Source of the DNA: Flavivirga abyssicola
GTDB taxonomy: Bacteria; Bacteroidota; Bacteroidia; Flavobacteriales; Flavobacteriaceae
Length of the DNA: 64,000 nucleotides
Direction of reading: 5' to 3'
Assembly: GCF_030540775.2 (NCBI RefSeq)
Contig: NZ_CP141266.1
Location: forward strand, 855,001-919,000
In this document: piece by piece, positions 1 to 10,400 of the stretch
Layout of the letters: each line of letters begins with the position of its first letter
Numbering within the stretch: the first letter of the stretch is position 1
Made by a program: the position numbers and the translations under genes
Notes under the pieces: model-generated
Databases searched by the model: none
Seen by the model: only the letters and a program-made list of their open reading frames with translations
Told to the model about the DNA's origin: nothing

Positions 1-730
<730 letters not shown>

Positions 731-924
731 TAATTTTTGCGTGTCTGTTATATTATGAATACAACAAACAACTTTTAACGACCAATAGGAATTTCTAATG
801 CTCAAAATGGTCTATTCTCTCTGTTCGACCCCTACCGTTTCCGGTAGCGATCTTACGCTGTCAATTCAATATGTCTATGAACTTTTTTTGTCTTCTCTAA
901 TCTCGTTTCCTCGTTTAGCGGGTG
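731..924 (-). promoter_or_regulatory. rRNA operon leader, proximal part
   Basis: Transcribed spacer between the promoter nearest the gene and the 16S 5' end. It holds a GC-rich hairpin (arms CTACCG 832-837 and CGGTAG 842-847, loop TTTC). Just after the promoter comes a GTTCATAGACATATTG segment (minus strand, about 869-884), which resembles the boxA-like antitermination region seen in Bacteroidota rRNA leaders. The antitermination role is inferred. Confidence 0.6.
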
Positions 925-955
925 CAAATATAAAACCCTTTTTTTATTCCCGCAA
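925..955 (-). promoter_or_regulatory. rRNA promoter, proximal (P3)
   Basis: On the minus strand TATATTTG (925-932) matches the Bacteroidota -7 consensus TAnnTTTG exactly. A TTG (953-955) lies 20 bases upstream as the -33 element. The element is followed by CACCCGC, a GC-rich start region shared with the two upstream units. Confidence 0.7.
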
Positions 956-1064
956 TACTTTTTGATTTTTTTTCAGAAAAAAAATTTTGGCTTTTTCCCC
1001 TCTTCTAAATCCCAGTATCCTTATGAACTTTTGCCTTGCGGACCGTTGCCCGTTTTGGCGGCTG

Positions 1065-1094
1065 CAAACATACAACCTTTTTTCGTTCCCAAAA
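1065..1094 (-). promoter_or_regulatory. rRNA promoter, middle (P2)
   Basis: TATGTTTG (minus strand, 1065-1072) is an exact TAnnTTTG -7 element, followed by CAGCCGCC. A TTTTG at 1090-1094 lies 17 bases upstream, slightly short for a -33 element. It sits 140 bases upstream of the proximal -7 element, in a diverged copy of the same promoter-leader unit. Confidence 0.6.
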
Positions 1095-1188
1095 GCTTTT
1101 TACAAAACTTTTTTTGATTTATTTTTTTAGCTTTTTATGAACGCCGCCCAGCTCCCGGTATCTACTTGTCTACCCCGCTAAGCGGCTG

Positions 1189-1220
1189 CAAAGATACCCG
1201 GCATTTTGACATTTCCTAAC
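1189..1220 (-). promoter_or_regulatory. rRNA promoter, distal (P1)
   Basis: TATCTTTG (minus strand, 1189-1196) is an exact TAnnTTTG, followed by CAGCCGCT as in the middle unit. The -33 region is weak (GTTAG at 1216-1220). It sits 124 bases upstream of the middle -7 element. Confidence 0.55.
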
Positions 1221-1467
1221 CTTTTTTTGATATTATTTTTACTTTCTTTTTTAACTACTGAAATACAGACATTTATAACCTGACTTTTTTTGAGAGTTTT
1301 TGGGCTTTTTATGCAAAGCATTAAACCAAACTACTTTTTACCCTTGTCCTTATTATTAAGGCTACTTTTCTTATGAAGTCTTCGGTTGCTTTATTAAAAA
1401 AAAATCGATCCTGAGACTTATAATTAGGGCCTACCTTAAAAATAGAGGATAATAAAGTTCTTTAGAT
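1201..1467. other. Intergenic region upstream of rRNA promoters
   Basis: AT-rich spacer between the distal rRNA promoter and the 3' end of the porin gene. It probably serves as upstream (UP-like) sequence for the rRNA promoters and as the 3' untranslated region of the porin. No coding frame, clear terminator hairpin or further TAnnTTTG element was found. Confidence 0.4.
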
Positions 1468-3435
1468 TTATAAAAAGAAATTCCAAACGATACCAAAGCG
1501 AATAGTAAAATCTCTATACGGATAGTTTGGAGCAGAATAAAAATCATACCCTGTGAATGATGAATTAAAATGTTCTGCTTTTAAAAAGATTCTAGTTTGT
1601 CGGACTTTTGCATTTATAAAGAAATCTAAACGAGGAAACTCCCCATATTCTCTTTCTGTTTGTACATAAAATTCTGCCAATAACGGATTATAAGCATTCA
1701 TATAATACTTTGTGAAATAATTAAGGGTTACTCCTGTTTGTAGAAACATGGCCTTTTTAAATAAATGGCTGGAAAAATACAGGGTACTACGTAATGTAAA
1801 TTCTGGTACATTTAAGGTACTGTCTTTGTCTTTTACATTTTGATATAGCACAGTATTGTTTAAAGCAAACTTACCCACTTTTATCTCTTTATCTAACTTA
1901 ACTCTTAAATAGTTTACCGTATTGCTATTTTGAAATGCTTGTACTTGGGTACTCGTTGTGTCTTTTTTAAAGTAAACATAATCACTAATTGTAGAATAAT
2001 CGACCGAAATGTCTGCTATTTTCTTAGACTTTAATTGAAAGGCGAGTTGCTGTGTTTCTATATTATTAAAGTTGTTTTTCCAATTGTAATTTTTATAATC
2101 GCTTTGATATAGTAATGTATTATAGTTTGGCGCTTTTGAACTGTGGTTTATTGATGCTATTACCGATATATCATCATTAAGTTTAAAAGTTGCTTTTCCT
2201 TTTAAGAAATTGCCATCGAAATCGCCAGAAACATTTACGCCTAACTCCCCTTGCAAATCGAAACCTTTATATTGTTTATGGTATTTACCGCCTGCTGAGT
2301 ATATATCTCCTTTTAATCTATTGGTAATTGTGTCCCCTCTTAATATCACAACTTTATTATAACCATAATTGTAATTGTTACTTGTTATATTAAATTGTAA
2401 ATCACCAACAATATCATTACTATAATTTAATTGCAGTTGGTTATAAAAATTCTCTAATGTCGCTCTGTCTCTAATTCCACTTTTAAATGATTCTCCGAAA
2501 AAGCTATTTGAACTCGATTGGTCATATTGATAGTATTTATCTTCAAACGATATAATATGACCCACACTTAGTTTGTTTTTTGATAACGAATCTTTTTTTC
2601 GGATAATTTTATAAGTTTGTTCTAAATGAAAACGTTTACCTCTTAATATACTTTCTGCATTTTCAAACACAGGCACAAATATTGAACGATCTAAAAACTC
2701 TTCATCGGCTTCTTCAAATTTTACAAGATCTTCATCTTTAAGCCCGCCATTTTCTTCGTTTAATAAATCTTGTGTTACCATATGTCCTCTAACACTGTAA
2801 CGATTATTCTTTGTTTTATAGTTTGCTGTAAACCTAAAATTACCTGTGCTTGTTAATATGTGTTGATATTTACCTAGTGATCGTAGTCCTTTATATGCTA
2901 TTGAAAAATTGAATTGTGGAGATGTATTTACAGTAAAAAATGAGTCTGCCAGTTGTCCTTGCTCGAAAGCAGTCTTAAAAAACAACTCTGTAAGTGGTGT
3001 TGGTACATTATAATAATTAATATTTTCAATTTCCATATAATTGAAATGTCTTGCACGTGCACCAAAACTTGGCATCGTACTTGTACTCTCAAAATTATGA
3101 GTTAAGCTATTATATGTTTGCCCCAGATTTGAAAATGGTATCAAACCAAAATCATCTCTTCTCAGATAGTTAAATTTATATTCTTTTTGAATGGTTAAAG
3201 TGGTATCTACAAAAGTAGTATCGTTCTCATGAGAAATTATCAAATAGTCTTGTATTTTTGCCTTTGGCTTTTTAGAATCTTTAGGAGTACTTCTTTTTGC
3301 TTGACCCCTGTTAATTGTATCCTGCTCTTTAAGAACCCTTTCTGACTGTCTTATTTTCGAATTAACAGGCTTTTCCTGTGCGCCTAATTGATTAAAAAAG
3401 CAAATTAAAAAAAGGAAAAAAAATAGTTTCTTCAT
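1468..3435 (-). CDS. Putative outer-membrane porin (Porin_10 type)
   Basis: A 655-residue protein with a signal peptide (MKKLFFFLFLICFF, ending at QLGA-Q). It then has a polar, Lys/Ser-rich N-terminal stretch and a long run of alternating aromatic/polar beta strands. It ends in phenylalanine (IVWNFFL), the usual last-strand signature of a beta barrel inserted by BamA. Length and layout fit the Bacteroidota 'putative porin' family (PF14121), whose substrate is unknown. The start at 3435 is chosen because it opens directly on the signal peptide; a start 11 codons upstream would put a charged extension before it. An exact -7 element lies 18 bases upstream. It stands alone, between the rRNA promoters and the uptake locus. 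Confidence 0.8.
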   Translation of the reverse strand: MKKLFFFLFLICFFNQLGAQEKPVNSKIRQSERVLKEQDTINRGQAKRSTPKDSKKPKAKIQDYLIISHENDTTFVDTTLTIQKEYKFNYLRRDDFGLIPFSNLGQTYNSLTHNFESTSTMPSFGARARHFNYMEIENINYYNVPTPLTELFFKTAFEQGQLADSFFTVNTSPQFNFSIAYKGLRSLGKYQHILTSTGNFRFTANYKTKNNRYSVRGHMVTQDLLNEENGGLKDEDLVKFEEADEEFLDRSIFVPVFENAESILRGKRFHLEQTYKIIRKKDSLSKNKLSVGHIISFEDKYYQYDQSSSNSFFGESFKSGIRDRATLENFYNQLQLNYSNDIVGDLQFNITSNNYNYGYNKVVILRGDTITNRLKGDIYSAGGKYHKQYKGFDLQGELGVNVSGDFDGNFLKGKATFKLNDDISVIASINHSSKAPNYNTLLYQSDYKNYNWKNNFNNIETQQLAFQLKSKKIADISVDYSTISDYVYFKKDTTSTQVQAFQNSNTVNYLRVKLDKEIKVGKFALNNTVLYQNVKDKDSTLNVPEFTLRSTLYFSSHLFKKAMFLQTGVTLNYFTKYYMNAYNPLLAEFYVQTEREYGEFPRLDFFINAKVRQTRIFLKAEHFNSSFTGYDFYSAPNYPYRDFTIRFGIVWNFFL

Positions 3436-3453
3436 AATTATATATAAACGCTG

Positions 3454-3461
3454 CAAATGTA
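3454..3461 (-). promoter_or_regulatory. Promoter -7 element of the porin gene
   Basis: TACATTTG on the minus strand is an exact TAnnTTTG, placing the transcript start only about a dozen bases before the start codon. No convincing -33 element was found at the right spacing. Confidence 0.5.
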
Positions 3462-3538
3462 AATACAAAATATGATAACGCTAGGATATCAAAAAATTAT
3501 TTAAATGAAAGTGTTTATTTTATATAAAACATAAATTT

Positions 3539-3575
3539 AAAAAGCCTAAAATAGTAAATCTACTTTAGGCTTTTT
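3539..3575 (-). terminator. Terminator of the SusCD-type locus
   Basis: Near-perfect hairpin (AAAAAGCCTAAA... paired with ...TTTAGGCTTTTT), 22 bases past the stop of the DUF4302 gene. T-runs on both strands make it able to work in both directions. It closes the operon that starts at the sigma factor or FecR. Confidence 0.8.
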
Positions 3576-3597
3576 GTTTGTTAATAATAAGTTTAGT

Positions 3598-5010
3598 CTA
3601 ACCAAACCATAAGCCGTATACTCTTATAGCTGGGTTTTCTATACTGGTAAATGTGCCAGCACTGTTAGAAAAATTAAATAAGGTAGATGAAAAACCGCCC
3701 TCATTTGTATAAATTAAACCTTCACTGCTATTAAAAAAGTCTATTAACGGCATTACTAATGGCTCAAAAAAGGCTGTATTACCTGCTAATATCGTGCCGA
3801 CTCCCGGTCCTGAAATTGGTCCAGTATAATTTAAAAATAGTTTTCTATCATTGATAATTCCTCTTTCAAAACAATAGAAAGCTCTAAATGTTTCCTGATC
3901 TGCAGTTCTTTCTAATTGCATAAATAAGAATGTATCGCAATCATCACTATTAAAATCAATGATTAGTTGATATTCTCGTACAGTCCAAGCTCCAAGACCA
4001 GCTGCATCAAAATTATTGCTTATTTCTTGCAACAGGGTATCATGCCCTATACTTGTTAACGGATTGCTACCCAACCTAGGTCTATACAAAAAGCCTGTTG
4101 GCCCTAATTGTGCTAAACTTTCTATGTCTCTACCTATAAATGCAGGTTCATTACCAAACAGTATTGATGCTGTAGTACCGTTTACGGTAGAAATATAACT
4201 TGATGAAGTTTCATCATAAATAAATTCCGTGTATGTTTCACCTTCAAACTCTAGAGCTGGACTAATAATAAGTCCATTTTCTGTAAATGCTATTCCAAAG
4301 TTAAACTCTGTAACCGACCCGTCATCCAAGGTTATTCTTGGGGATGCATAAAGGTTTTCTGGATTGTAATTTAAATTAAAGTTAGATGTTCCACCCGCAT
4401 TTTCTATTCTTAATAGTTGAAAAACTGAAGTCGTAGGGGAAGATAATAAATTTTGACGTTGTGCCAAAGACGCCTCAGCTTTAACCACACTTTCTGTTGT
4501 AAAATCAGTAAAGCCTGTTGGCTCCAGAATTAAAGTTGCTGTATCTCTGTTTCTAATATCCCTAAATGTAATAACTCCGTTATCGTTTGAAAAATATTGA
4601 AAAACTGATGTCCCTCTAAACCCTGCTAGCCTTGCACCAGAAGTTTCACTTAATTTTTGAATATGATTTCTGGTTGTAAAAACCAATTCTGTAGTTGTAC
4701 CAAAACTAACTTCATAAGATGATGACCGGATAGCCGTTTCAGAATTAAAATCTGAAGTCATTTGCACCGTACCATCTGCATTAAACTTCATGTAAAAAGT
4801 GAAACCTCCAAATTCATCATTTTTGGAAAAGTACACGCCTTTATACCCTTGGTCTTGAGATAAAAGCAAACTTTGTAATTCACTATTTCTTTGCGCTATT
4901 CTTTCTGCTGGAGTTTCTGAAAAAAGTGTTTGATCATCATCATTATTACATGAAAATAGACTAACAAACATTAAACAGATAACCCAATAATTTATATATA
5001 TCTTTTTCAT
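3598..5010 (-). CDS. DUF4302 domain lipoprotein of SusCD-type locus
   Basis: A 470-residue lipoprotein: signal peptide followed by lipobox LFSC (Cys21) and an acidic NNDDD tail, which in Bacteroidota is a typical surface-export signal. The N-terminal half (ERIAQRN, then GYKGVYFSKNDEFGGFTFYM) fits the DUF4302 family (PF14135). That family is found almost only next to SusC/SusD pairs and the HExxH lipoprotein encoded just upstream. It starts 6 bases after that gene, so it is in the same operon and is the last gene before the terminator at 3539-3575. It probably binds or presents the substrate imported by the SusC homologue. The substrate itself cannot be told from the sequence. Confidence 0.85.
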   Translation of the reverse strand: MKKIYINYWVICLMFVSLFSCNNDDDQTLFSETPAERIAQRNSELQSLLLSQDQGYKGVYFSKNDEFGGFTFYMKFNADGTVQMTSDFNSETAIRSSSYEVSFGTTTELVFTTRNHIQKLSETSGARLAGFRGTSVFQYFSNDNGVITFRDIRNRDTATLILEPTGFTDFTTESVVKAEASLAQRQNLLSSPTTSVFQLLRIENAGGTSNFNLNYNPENLYASPRITLDDGSVTEFNFGIAFTENGLIISPALEFEGETYTEFIYDETSSSYISTVNGTTASILFGNEPAFIGRDIESLAQLGPTGFLYRPRLGSNPLTSIGHDTLLQEISNNFDAAGLGAWTVREYQLIIDFNSDDCDTFLFMQLERTADQETFRAFYCFERGIINDRKLFLNYTGPISGPGVGTILAGNTAFFEPLVMPLIDFFNSSEGLIYTNEGGFSSTLFNFSNSAGTFTSIENPAIRVYGLWFG

Positions 5011-5016
5011 GTTTTT

Positions 5017-5871
5017 TTAATTTACTAGTTCTTGTGTTGCTGCATCTGTTAAGGCTTGTAACTCATAGATATCAATTCCAAAATTGGTTTGATAATACTC
5101 TACTACCATAGACTCTTTTAACCTTATTATTGCTCTAGCCTCAGCGCTAACAATAGTACTTAATATCGCATCAAAATCTTCTTTAGAGTTTGTTAGCATC
5201 TCGGAAACCATTTCTACAAAATCTTCCCCTTCTTGACTTGATGCATATGCCGTTATGTAACCTAATTCTCTGGCTTCAGCATCACTTCTATTAAACCAAT
5301 TGGAGTTATAGTTTTCAGGATTTATTTGACCATAAGCGACATCAATAGGTATATTTTGATTTAAAATATGTCCATATTCATGCTGCACGGTTTTTAATGG
5401 TTGTTTGATACTATTAATATCTGTAAAATCTAAAAAATCAATATTAAAAAGTGTGATCTTTGTTCCTGCTTCTGCAATACCTAGTGTGATAGTTGGACTA
5501 TTTGGATTAAAATTAAATCCTCCTACTAATGTAAATTGCCGTGGTGCAATTTTTTTTATAAAGTCTGCACCACCTAGTGCTGTATATGGCTCTATCCATG
5601 CTTTTTGCAATGCTTCTGCCACAGGCCTTACACTAGATTCTAATGGTGGATGTAAAAACCTGTCAATATCTGTATCATTTATATCCCATTTATATAATAC
5701 TTCTATGTTATATGGTGACACAAAATTGCTTCTTAACCAATTGTCTAAATCATTTAATATGGGAGCATTAGTATCTATTTGGCTTTCGCTTACACTATCA
5801 GATCCATCACTACATGCCGTAAAGCTTATTGCAGTTATAGAAAGTAGTGCTATAATAAAATATTTTTTCAT
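5017..5871 (-). CDS. Substrate import-associated zinc metallohydrolase lipoprotein
   Basis: A 284-residue lipoprotein with signal peptide and lipobox SFTAC (Cys20). The zinc motif HEYGH lies at residues 164-168. A downstream EDFVEM segment (216-221) supplies a likely third ligand, as in the Bacteroidota family of putative zinc-binding metallopeptidases (PF15890/TIGR04549). Those proteins are encoded beside SusC/SusD and DUF4302, exactly as here. The start at 5871 was chosen over one eight codons upstream because it opens on the signal peptide. The enzyme probably cleaves a peptide or other ligand at the cell surface before import; the substrate is unknown. It lies 29 bases after SusD and 6 bases before DUF4302. 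Confidence 0.88.
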   Translation of the reverse strand: MKKYFIIALLSITAISFTACSDGSDSVSESQIDTNAPILNDLDNWLRSNFVSPYNIEVLYKWDINDTDIDRFLHPPLESSVRPVAEALQKAWIEPYTALGGADFIKKIAPRQFTLVGGFNFNPNSPTITLGIAEAGTKITLFNIDFLDFTDINSIKQPLKTVQHEYGHILNQNIPIDVAYGQINPENYNSNWFNRSDAEARELGYITAYASSQEGEDFVEMVSEMLTNSKEDFDAILSTIVSAEARAIIRLKESMVVEYYQTNFGIDIYELQALTDAATQELVN

Positions 5872-5900
5872 TGTATTAAAATTTATAATCATCATTATTT

Positions 5901-7391
5901 CTACCTTGGGTTTTGTTGAATACCAAATGACTGTGCTGCTTCTGGCACTTGTATCGCTCTTCTGTTATCATCTTTTGGTAAAAGAAAACTATTTCCAAAA
6001 AAGTCTAAATGCTCAATAGCTATATTGTGTCTTTTAATATCAAACCATCTTAATCCTTCGTTATAAAATATTGTTCTTTTTATATCCAAAATAGCACTTA
6101 CCAAAGGATATGATTCACTTGAAATGGTATAAAATGGTGTGTATAGTGTTGGATCTATACCTTGATAAATAGCTGCTATATCCGCTGCTGTAAATTGATC
6201 TGTCGATGGATTATAACCATCTGTTTTTACAGCTAGGGACATATTTATATCTGCTGCTGCATCATCTAACTGCCCTAACATAGCATATGCCTCAGCTCTA
6301 TTTAATAAAGCTTCATCTGTAGAAAGAAGAACAAAGGTTACAAAGGGGATTCCAATACCTGCTGCCTGGTTAGTCACTCTAAAATATTCTTGGTATTTAG
6401 GTATGAAATTATTGTCACTTCCACCTCTAAAGAAAATGCTATAAGACCAACTTCTACCTGTTATATTACCTCTAAATAAATCACTCACTACCCCTGGACT
6501 TAATTGATATCTAGCCCTTGCATCTATTCTATTGTATAATGAATTTCCTGAAACCAATAATAGGTTTGCTGGTTCAAAAGTTGAAGATGTATATAACGTT
6601 ACCTGTTGATTAAAAGTTAAATTGCTTGAACTTGCAATATTTCTTAATACAGCTAATTCGTCACTACCTAATGCTATATTACTATGGTCTATTACTTTTT
6701 GCCATTCTCCTATGGTTAAATAGAATCGTGAGGCAAATGCATTAGCGGCCTTTTTAGTAAAGTGAAAAGCAGGAACTTCATAATTATCTTCGATTAATGG
6801 CAACCCTTCTTCAATATCTTTTTGTATGTTATCAAATACGTCTGCGACATTACCTCTTTCATAGTCGCCCAACAATACTGTTTCAGGTTCCGTAATATAA
6901 GGGATTCCCATATCTGTACTTGACGTAGTAGGGTTATAAGCTTTAGAAAAAATACTTACTAACATATAATGCGCATAGGCTCTACATATTAAAGCTTCTC
7001 CTTTTAAGGAGTTTAATTCTGCACCTCCTCCTAATTCTTCTATAGAAGTTAATGCTTGATTTGCTTGTGCAATGGCTTCATAGGCATCATTCCAATAATT
7101 TGTTGGTGTATCTTCATCAATATCATTTAAATCTCTCCAAAAATACATTTCTTCATTCACCCGAAACTCTACTGTAGCACTAGAACCTTTGTCGCCTGCA
7201 TTATCAGACATGGGTTCTAAAAATGATACATAAGCTCCTTCTGGGTATGCTCCGACTAATAATTCTTTTATTTTTTCTGCAGAGTCTATAGTTGTTCTGT
7301 TATCTGGTGTTTCATCTAAAATATCGTTACATGATGATACTATTAAAAGAACGACAACAGCTTTTATTATATTAAATTTCATATTTCTCAT
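5901..7391 (-). CDS. RagB/SusD family nutrient-binding lipoprotein
   Basis: A 496-residue SusD homologue. The signal peptide ends in lipobox IVSSC (Cys21), then NDILDETPDNRT, the usual opening of this family. The helical TPR-like core is visible (for example RAYAHYMLV, RAEAYAMLG) and so is the conserved C-terminal region (LDIKRTIFYNEGLRWFDIKR). SusD proteins form the lid of the SusC channel and capture substrate at the surface. The gene starts 11 bases after susC, so the pair is cotranscribed. A second ATG three codons in (7382) is also possible. Confidence 0.95.
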   Translation of the reverse strand: MRNMKFNIIKAVVVLLIVSSCNDILDETPDNRTTIDSAEKIKELLVGAYPEGAYVSFLEPMSDNAGDKGSSATVEFRVNEEMYFWRDLNDIDEDTPTNYWNDAYEAIAQANQALTSIEELGGGAELNSLKGEALICRAYAHYMLVSIFSKAYNPTTSSTDMGIPYITEPETVLLGDYERGNVADVFDNIQKDIEEGLPLIEDNYEVPAFHFTKKAANAFASRFYLTIGEWQKVIDHSNIALGSDELAVLRNIASSSNLTFNQQVTLYTSSTFEPANLLLVSGNSLYNRIDARARYQLSPGVVSDLFRGNITGRSWSYSIFFRGGSDNNFIPKYQEYFRVTNQAAGIGIPFVTFVLLSTDEALLNRAEAYAMLGQLDDAAADINMSLAVKTDGYNPSTDQFTAADIAAIYQGIDPTLYTPFYTISSESYPLVSAILDIKRTIFYNEGLRWFDIKRHNIAIEHLDFFGNSFLLPKDDNRRAIQVPEAAQSFGIQQNPR

Positions 7392-7402
7392 AGTATATAT
7401 TA

Positions 7403-10400
7403 TTAAAATCCAACATTTAAAGAGAATGCAAATAGTCTAGATATTGGATAAGCGACACCACCAGATCTAAAAAACTCTGGGTCTTGACCACCGAGTTTAG
7501 AATCGGAGTAAATTAAAAATGGGTTTGTACTTTGTAAACTCAATCTAAAAGAAGACAATCCTATTTTATCTAAAGTCAATTTATCAAAGCTATAACCTAA
7601 TGTTATATTTTTCATTCTAACAAAGCCTCCATCAGCCACTCTTTCAGTTGAATAATTATAAGCATTGTATGCTTGTTCTAAATCGGTATCTCCAAAAGAT
7701 TGCAATACTGCTTTTGAAGGGATTGCTGGTATATTGGTGATGTTTTCATCTCCAGGTGCTGTCCATCTATTTACAAACTCTCTTGGAAAAACATCTAAGT
7801 CTGTATATTCTGATCTATAAGCTGGATTTAATCTAATTTTATTACCTGCCGAAAAAGAGACAAAGAAACTAAAGTCCCAATTTTTATATTTAAACGAATT
7901 TGCCAAACCTCCTGAAACATTAGGTTCTGTACCACCTTCATACACTAAATAATCTAATACATCATCTGTATCTTGGAAATCAATTAAAGCATATGGGTCA
8001 CTTGGATTAAAATCAGGATCATCTGTTAAAAATTGTGGTAATCCCCATTCGTTAAGTCCTTCAAATTTAAAAGAGAACAACGATCCTTTTGGAAAGCCAA
8101 CAGCATTTCCTCTACCAGTACCTGTAATTAAATCAAATACGTTTGCTTGTTGTTTTAAAGAGGTTACTTCTTGATCAAAATGAGAGATATTAAACCCTGT
8201 TTTCCAACTAAAATTATCGGTATCAACATTCACAGTATTTAACTGAAATTCAATACCGTTTGTTGTCATTTCTGAGTTGTTACCTAGTTTAAGAGACTCT
8301 CCCCCTATACCGGTTGTTCTAATGATATCTATTAAATCTTGACCTTTTCTAAAATAAGCGTCAAAATTCATCATAATCCTATTATTAAAAAATCCAATAT
8401 CAAGTCCTAAATTTAACTCTAGTGTTTTTTCCCAGGTTAATTCGCTATTTTGTAAATCTTCAATATCAATAAAATTCTCACGATCATCGTTATTAAGCCT
8501 ATCAGTAATTTGATTTCTAAATACCGCTAAATTATTGGTAGCATTGTCTGCTAGTAAAGCTACAAGCCCGTAACTTGGTCTGAAAGCCATACTGGAAATA
8601 ACGTTTGAATTTCTAATAAAATCTTCTTTATCTATATTCCATTTAGCACCAATAGTGTAGGTTGGTAACCATCTAGTATCTGATGATTTACCAGCTCTAT
8701 TTGAACCTTCATAATTACCTGTTACGTTTAACACGTATTTTTTATCAAAATCATAAGTAACATTAGCAAAGAATGATACTTCACGCTGTCTTGTTTCCTG
8801 AAAAGAGAAATAATCATTTCCTTCTAAAATAGCTTTCTTTAATATATCTGGATCTGTAAACACGGTACCTCCTCTTGAGAATTGATACCCATAACCTGTG
8901 TTAGAACTTTGGCTTCTGTCTGTGTATCTATACTCTTGACCTCCATAAATTCTAATACCATGTATATCGTCTTTAAAACGCTTGGTATAATCGAGTGTGT
9001 TTCTAAAAGTATATGTTACAAGCGTATTTTTTGTTGTTGTTAAAATACCTCCAACTGGTAATACAACTCTTGGTCTGGAATTTGGAGCATCTGGATCTGT
9101 AAACAAAAAGGTGTTTTGATCTTGTACAATGGTTGTTTCATCTGCTCTATAAGCGGCAGCTACATTAGAGTTTTCTGTAGCTGATTGTTCTCCATTTGAA
9201 GTTACATACCTAGCAGAACCTAAAAAATTATAGTTTAAGTTATCATTAATCTTATATTCTGCCTGACCTTGAAACTTGATATCTGCTACATTGAGCTCTA
9301 ACCCATTATTATCAATTTCATTTATAATATTAAAAGGCGCCCAATTATAACGTGAATATTCTAAATTACCATCATTATCTCTAGGTCTTAATGCTCTACT
9401 AGTATTTAAGGCATAACTAAACGGATTAATATCAAAATCTCTGGTAAAGGAACCAAAAAATGTGTCTTCTTCTCTAGCTAGTGTACCAGGGGCTAATTGA
9501 TTTCTTATAGACCCTTGTAATTGCGTTGTAACTTTTAATTTATCATCAAAAAGAAAATACGTGTTTCTTAAGTTACCTGTAATTCTTCTAACCCTATCAG
9601 CAATGGTCCAACCACCGTCTGTATAATAGCCTAAAGATGCATAAGATGTGGAATTCTCTCCACCTCCTGAATAACTCAAAGTATGTGTTTGTGTTGGCGT
9701 AGTTCTAAATAATGTTTTAAACCAATCTGTATTAGCCAATTCAAATTGCTGTAAAAACCTTGCTCTCGCCTCAGGTGTATTTTGCAATTCATATTGTCCT
9801 GTACTTTCGTCAAAATTATTAATGGCTCTGTACATTATATTGTATATACCTCCAAATCGACCTTGAAATGATGTTGGTAAATCTAAAAAGCCTTTTGCTT
9901 CTAATTCTCTATATACAGAAACCGTTTCCTGAGAGTTCAATAAATCGTAGTTCTCGTACCTTGGAATATCTCTTATTGCAAATTCTGCAGCATAATTAAA
10001 TGTTGGTTTTTGATTCTTTTTTCCTGATTTTGTTGTAATAACTACCACACCATTTAAAGCTCTAGCTCCGTATAATGCCGTTGCCGAAGCATCTCTTAAA
10101 ATCTCGAAACTTTGAATATCTGTAGCATTTAATCCGGCTACAGCAGAACTTAATAAGGTATTAGGGTCACCAGACACCAAATCGGAAACAGACAAGTTTA
10201 CTATTTCCTCTTGAATAACACCATCTATGATCCAAATTGGCTTTGTATCCCCTAAAATAGATGAAGAACCACGAATAGTAATTCTTGGAGCTGCACCAAA
10301 TGTTCCTGTAACATTCTGAACACTTACACCCGCAGCTCTACCTTCTAGTGATCTAGATATGTCTGCCACACCATCAAGCTTGACTTCTTCAGCTTTTATA

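Noticed and set aside
5405-6019. 204-codon open frame on the plus strand
   Set aside because: It runs antisense to the zinc metallohydrolase and SusD genes, which have clear family motifs and codon use; the antisense product has no coherent features.
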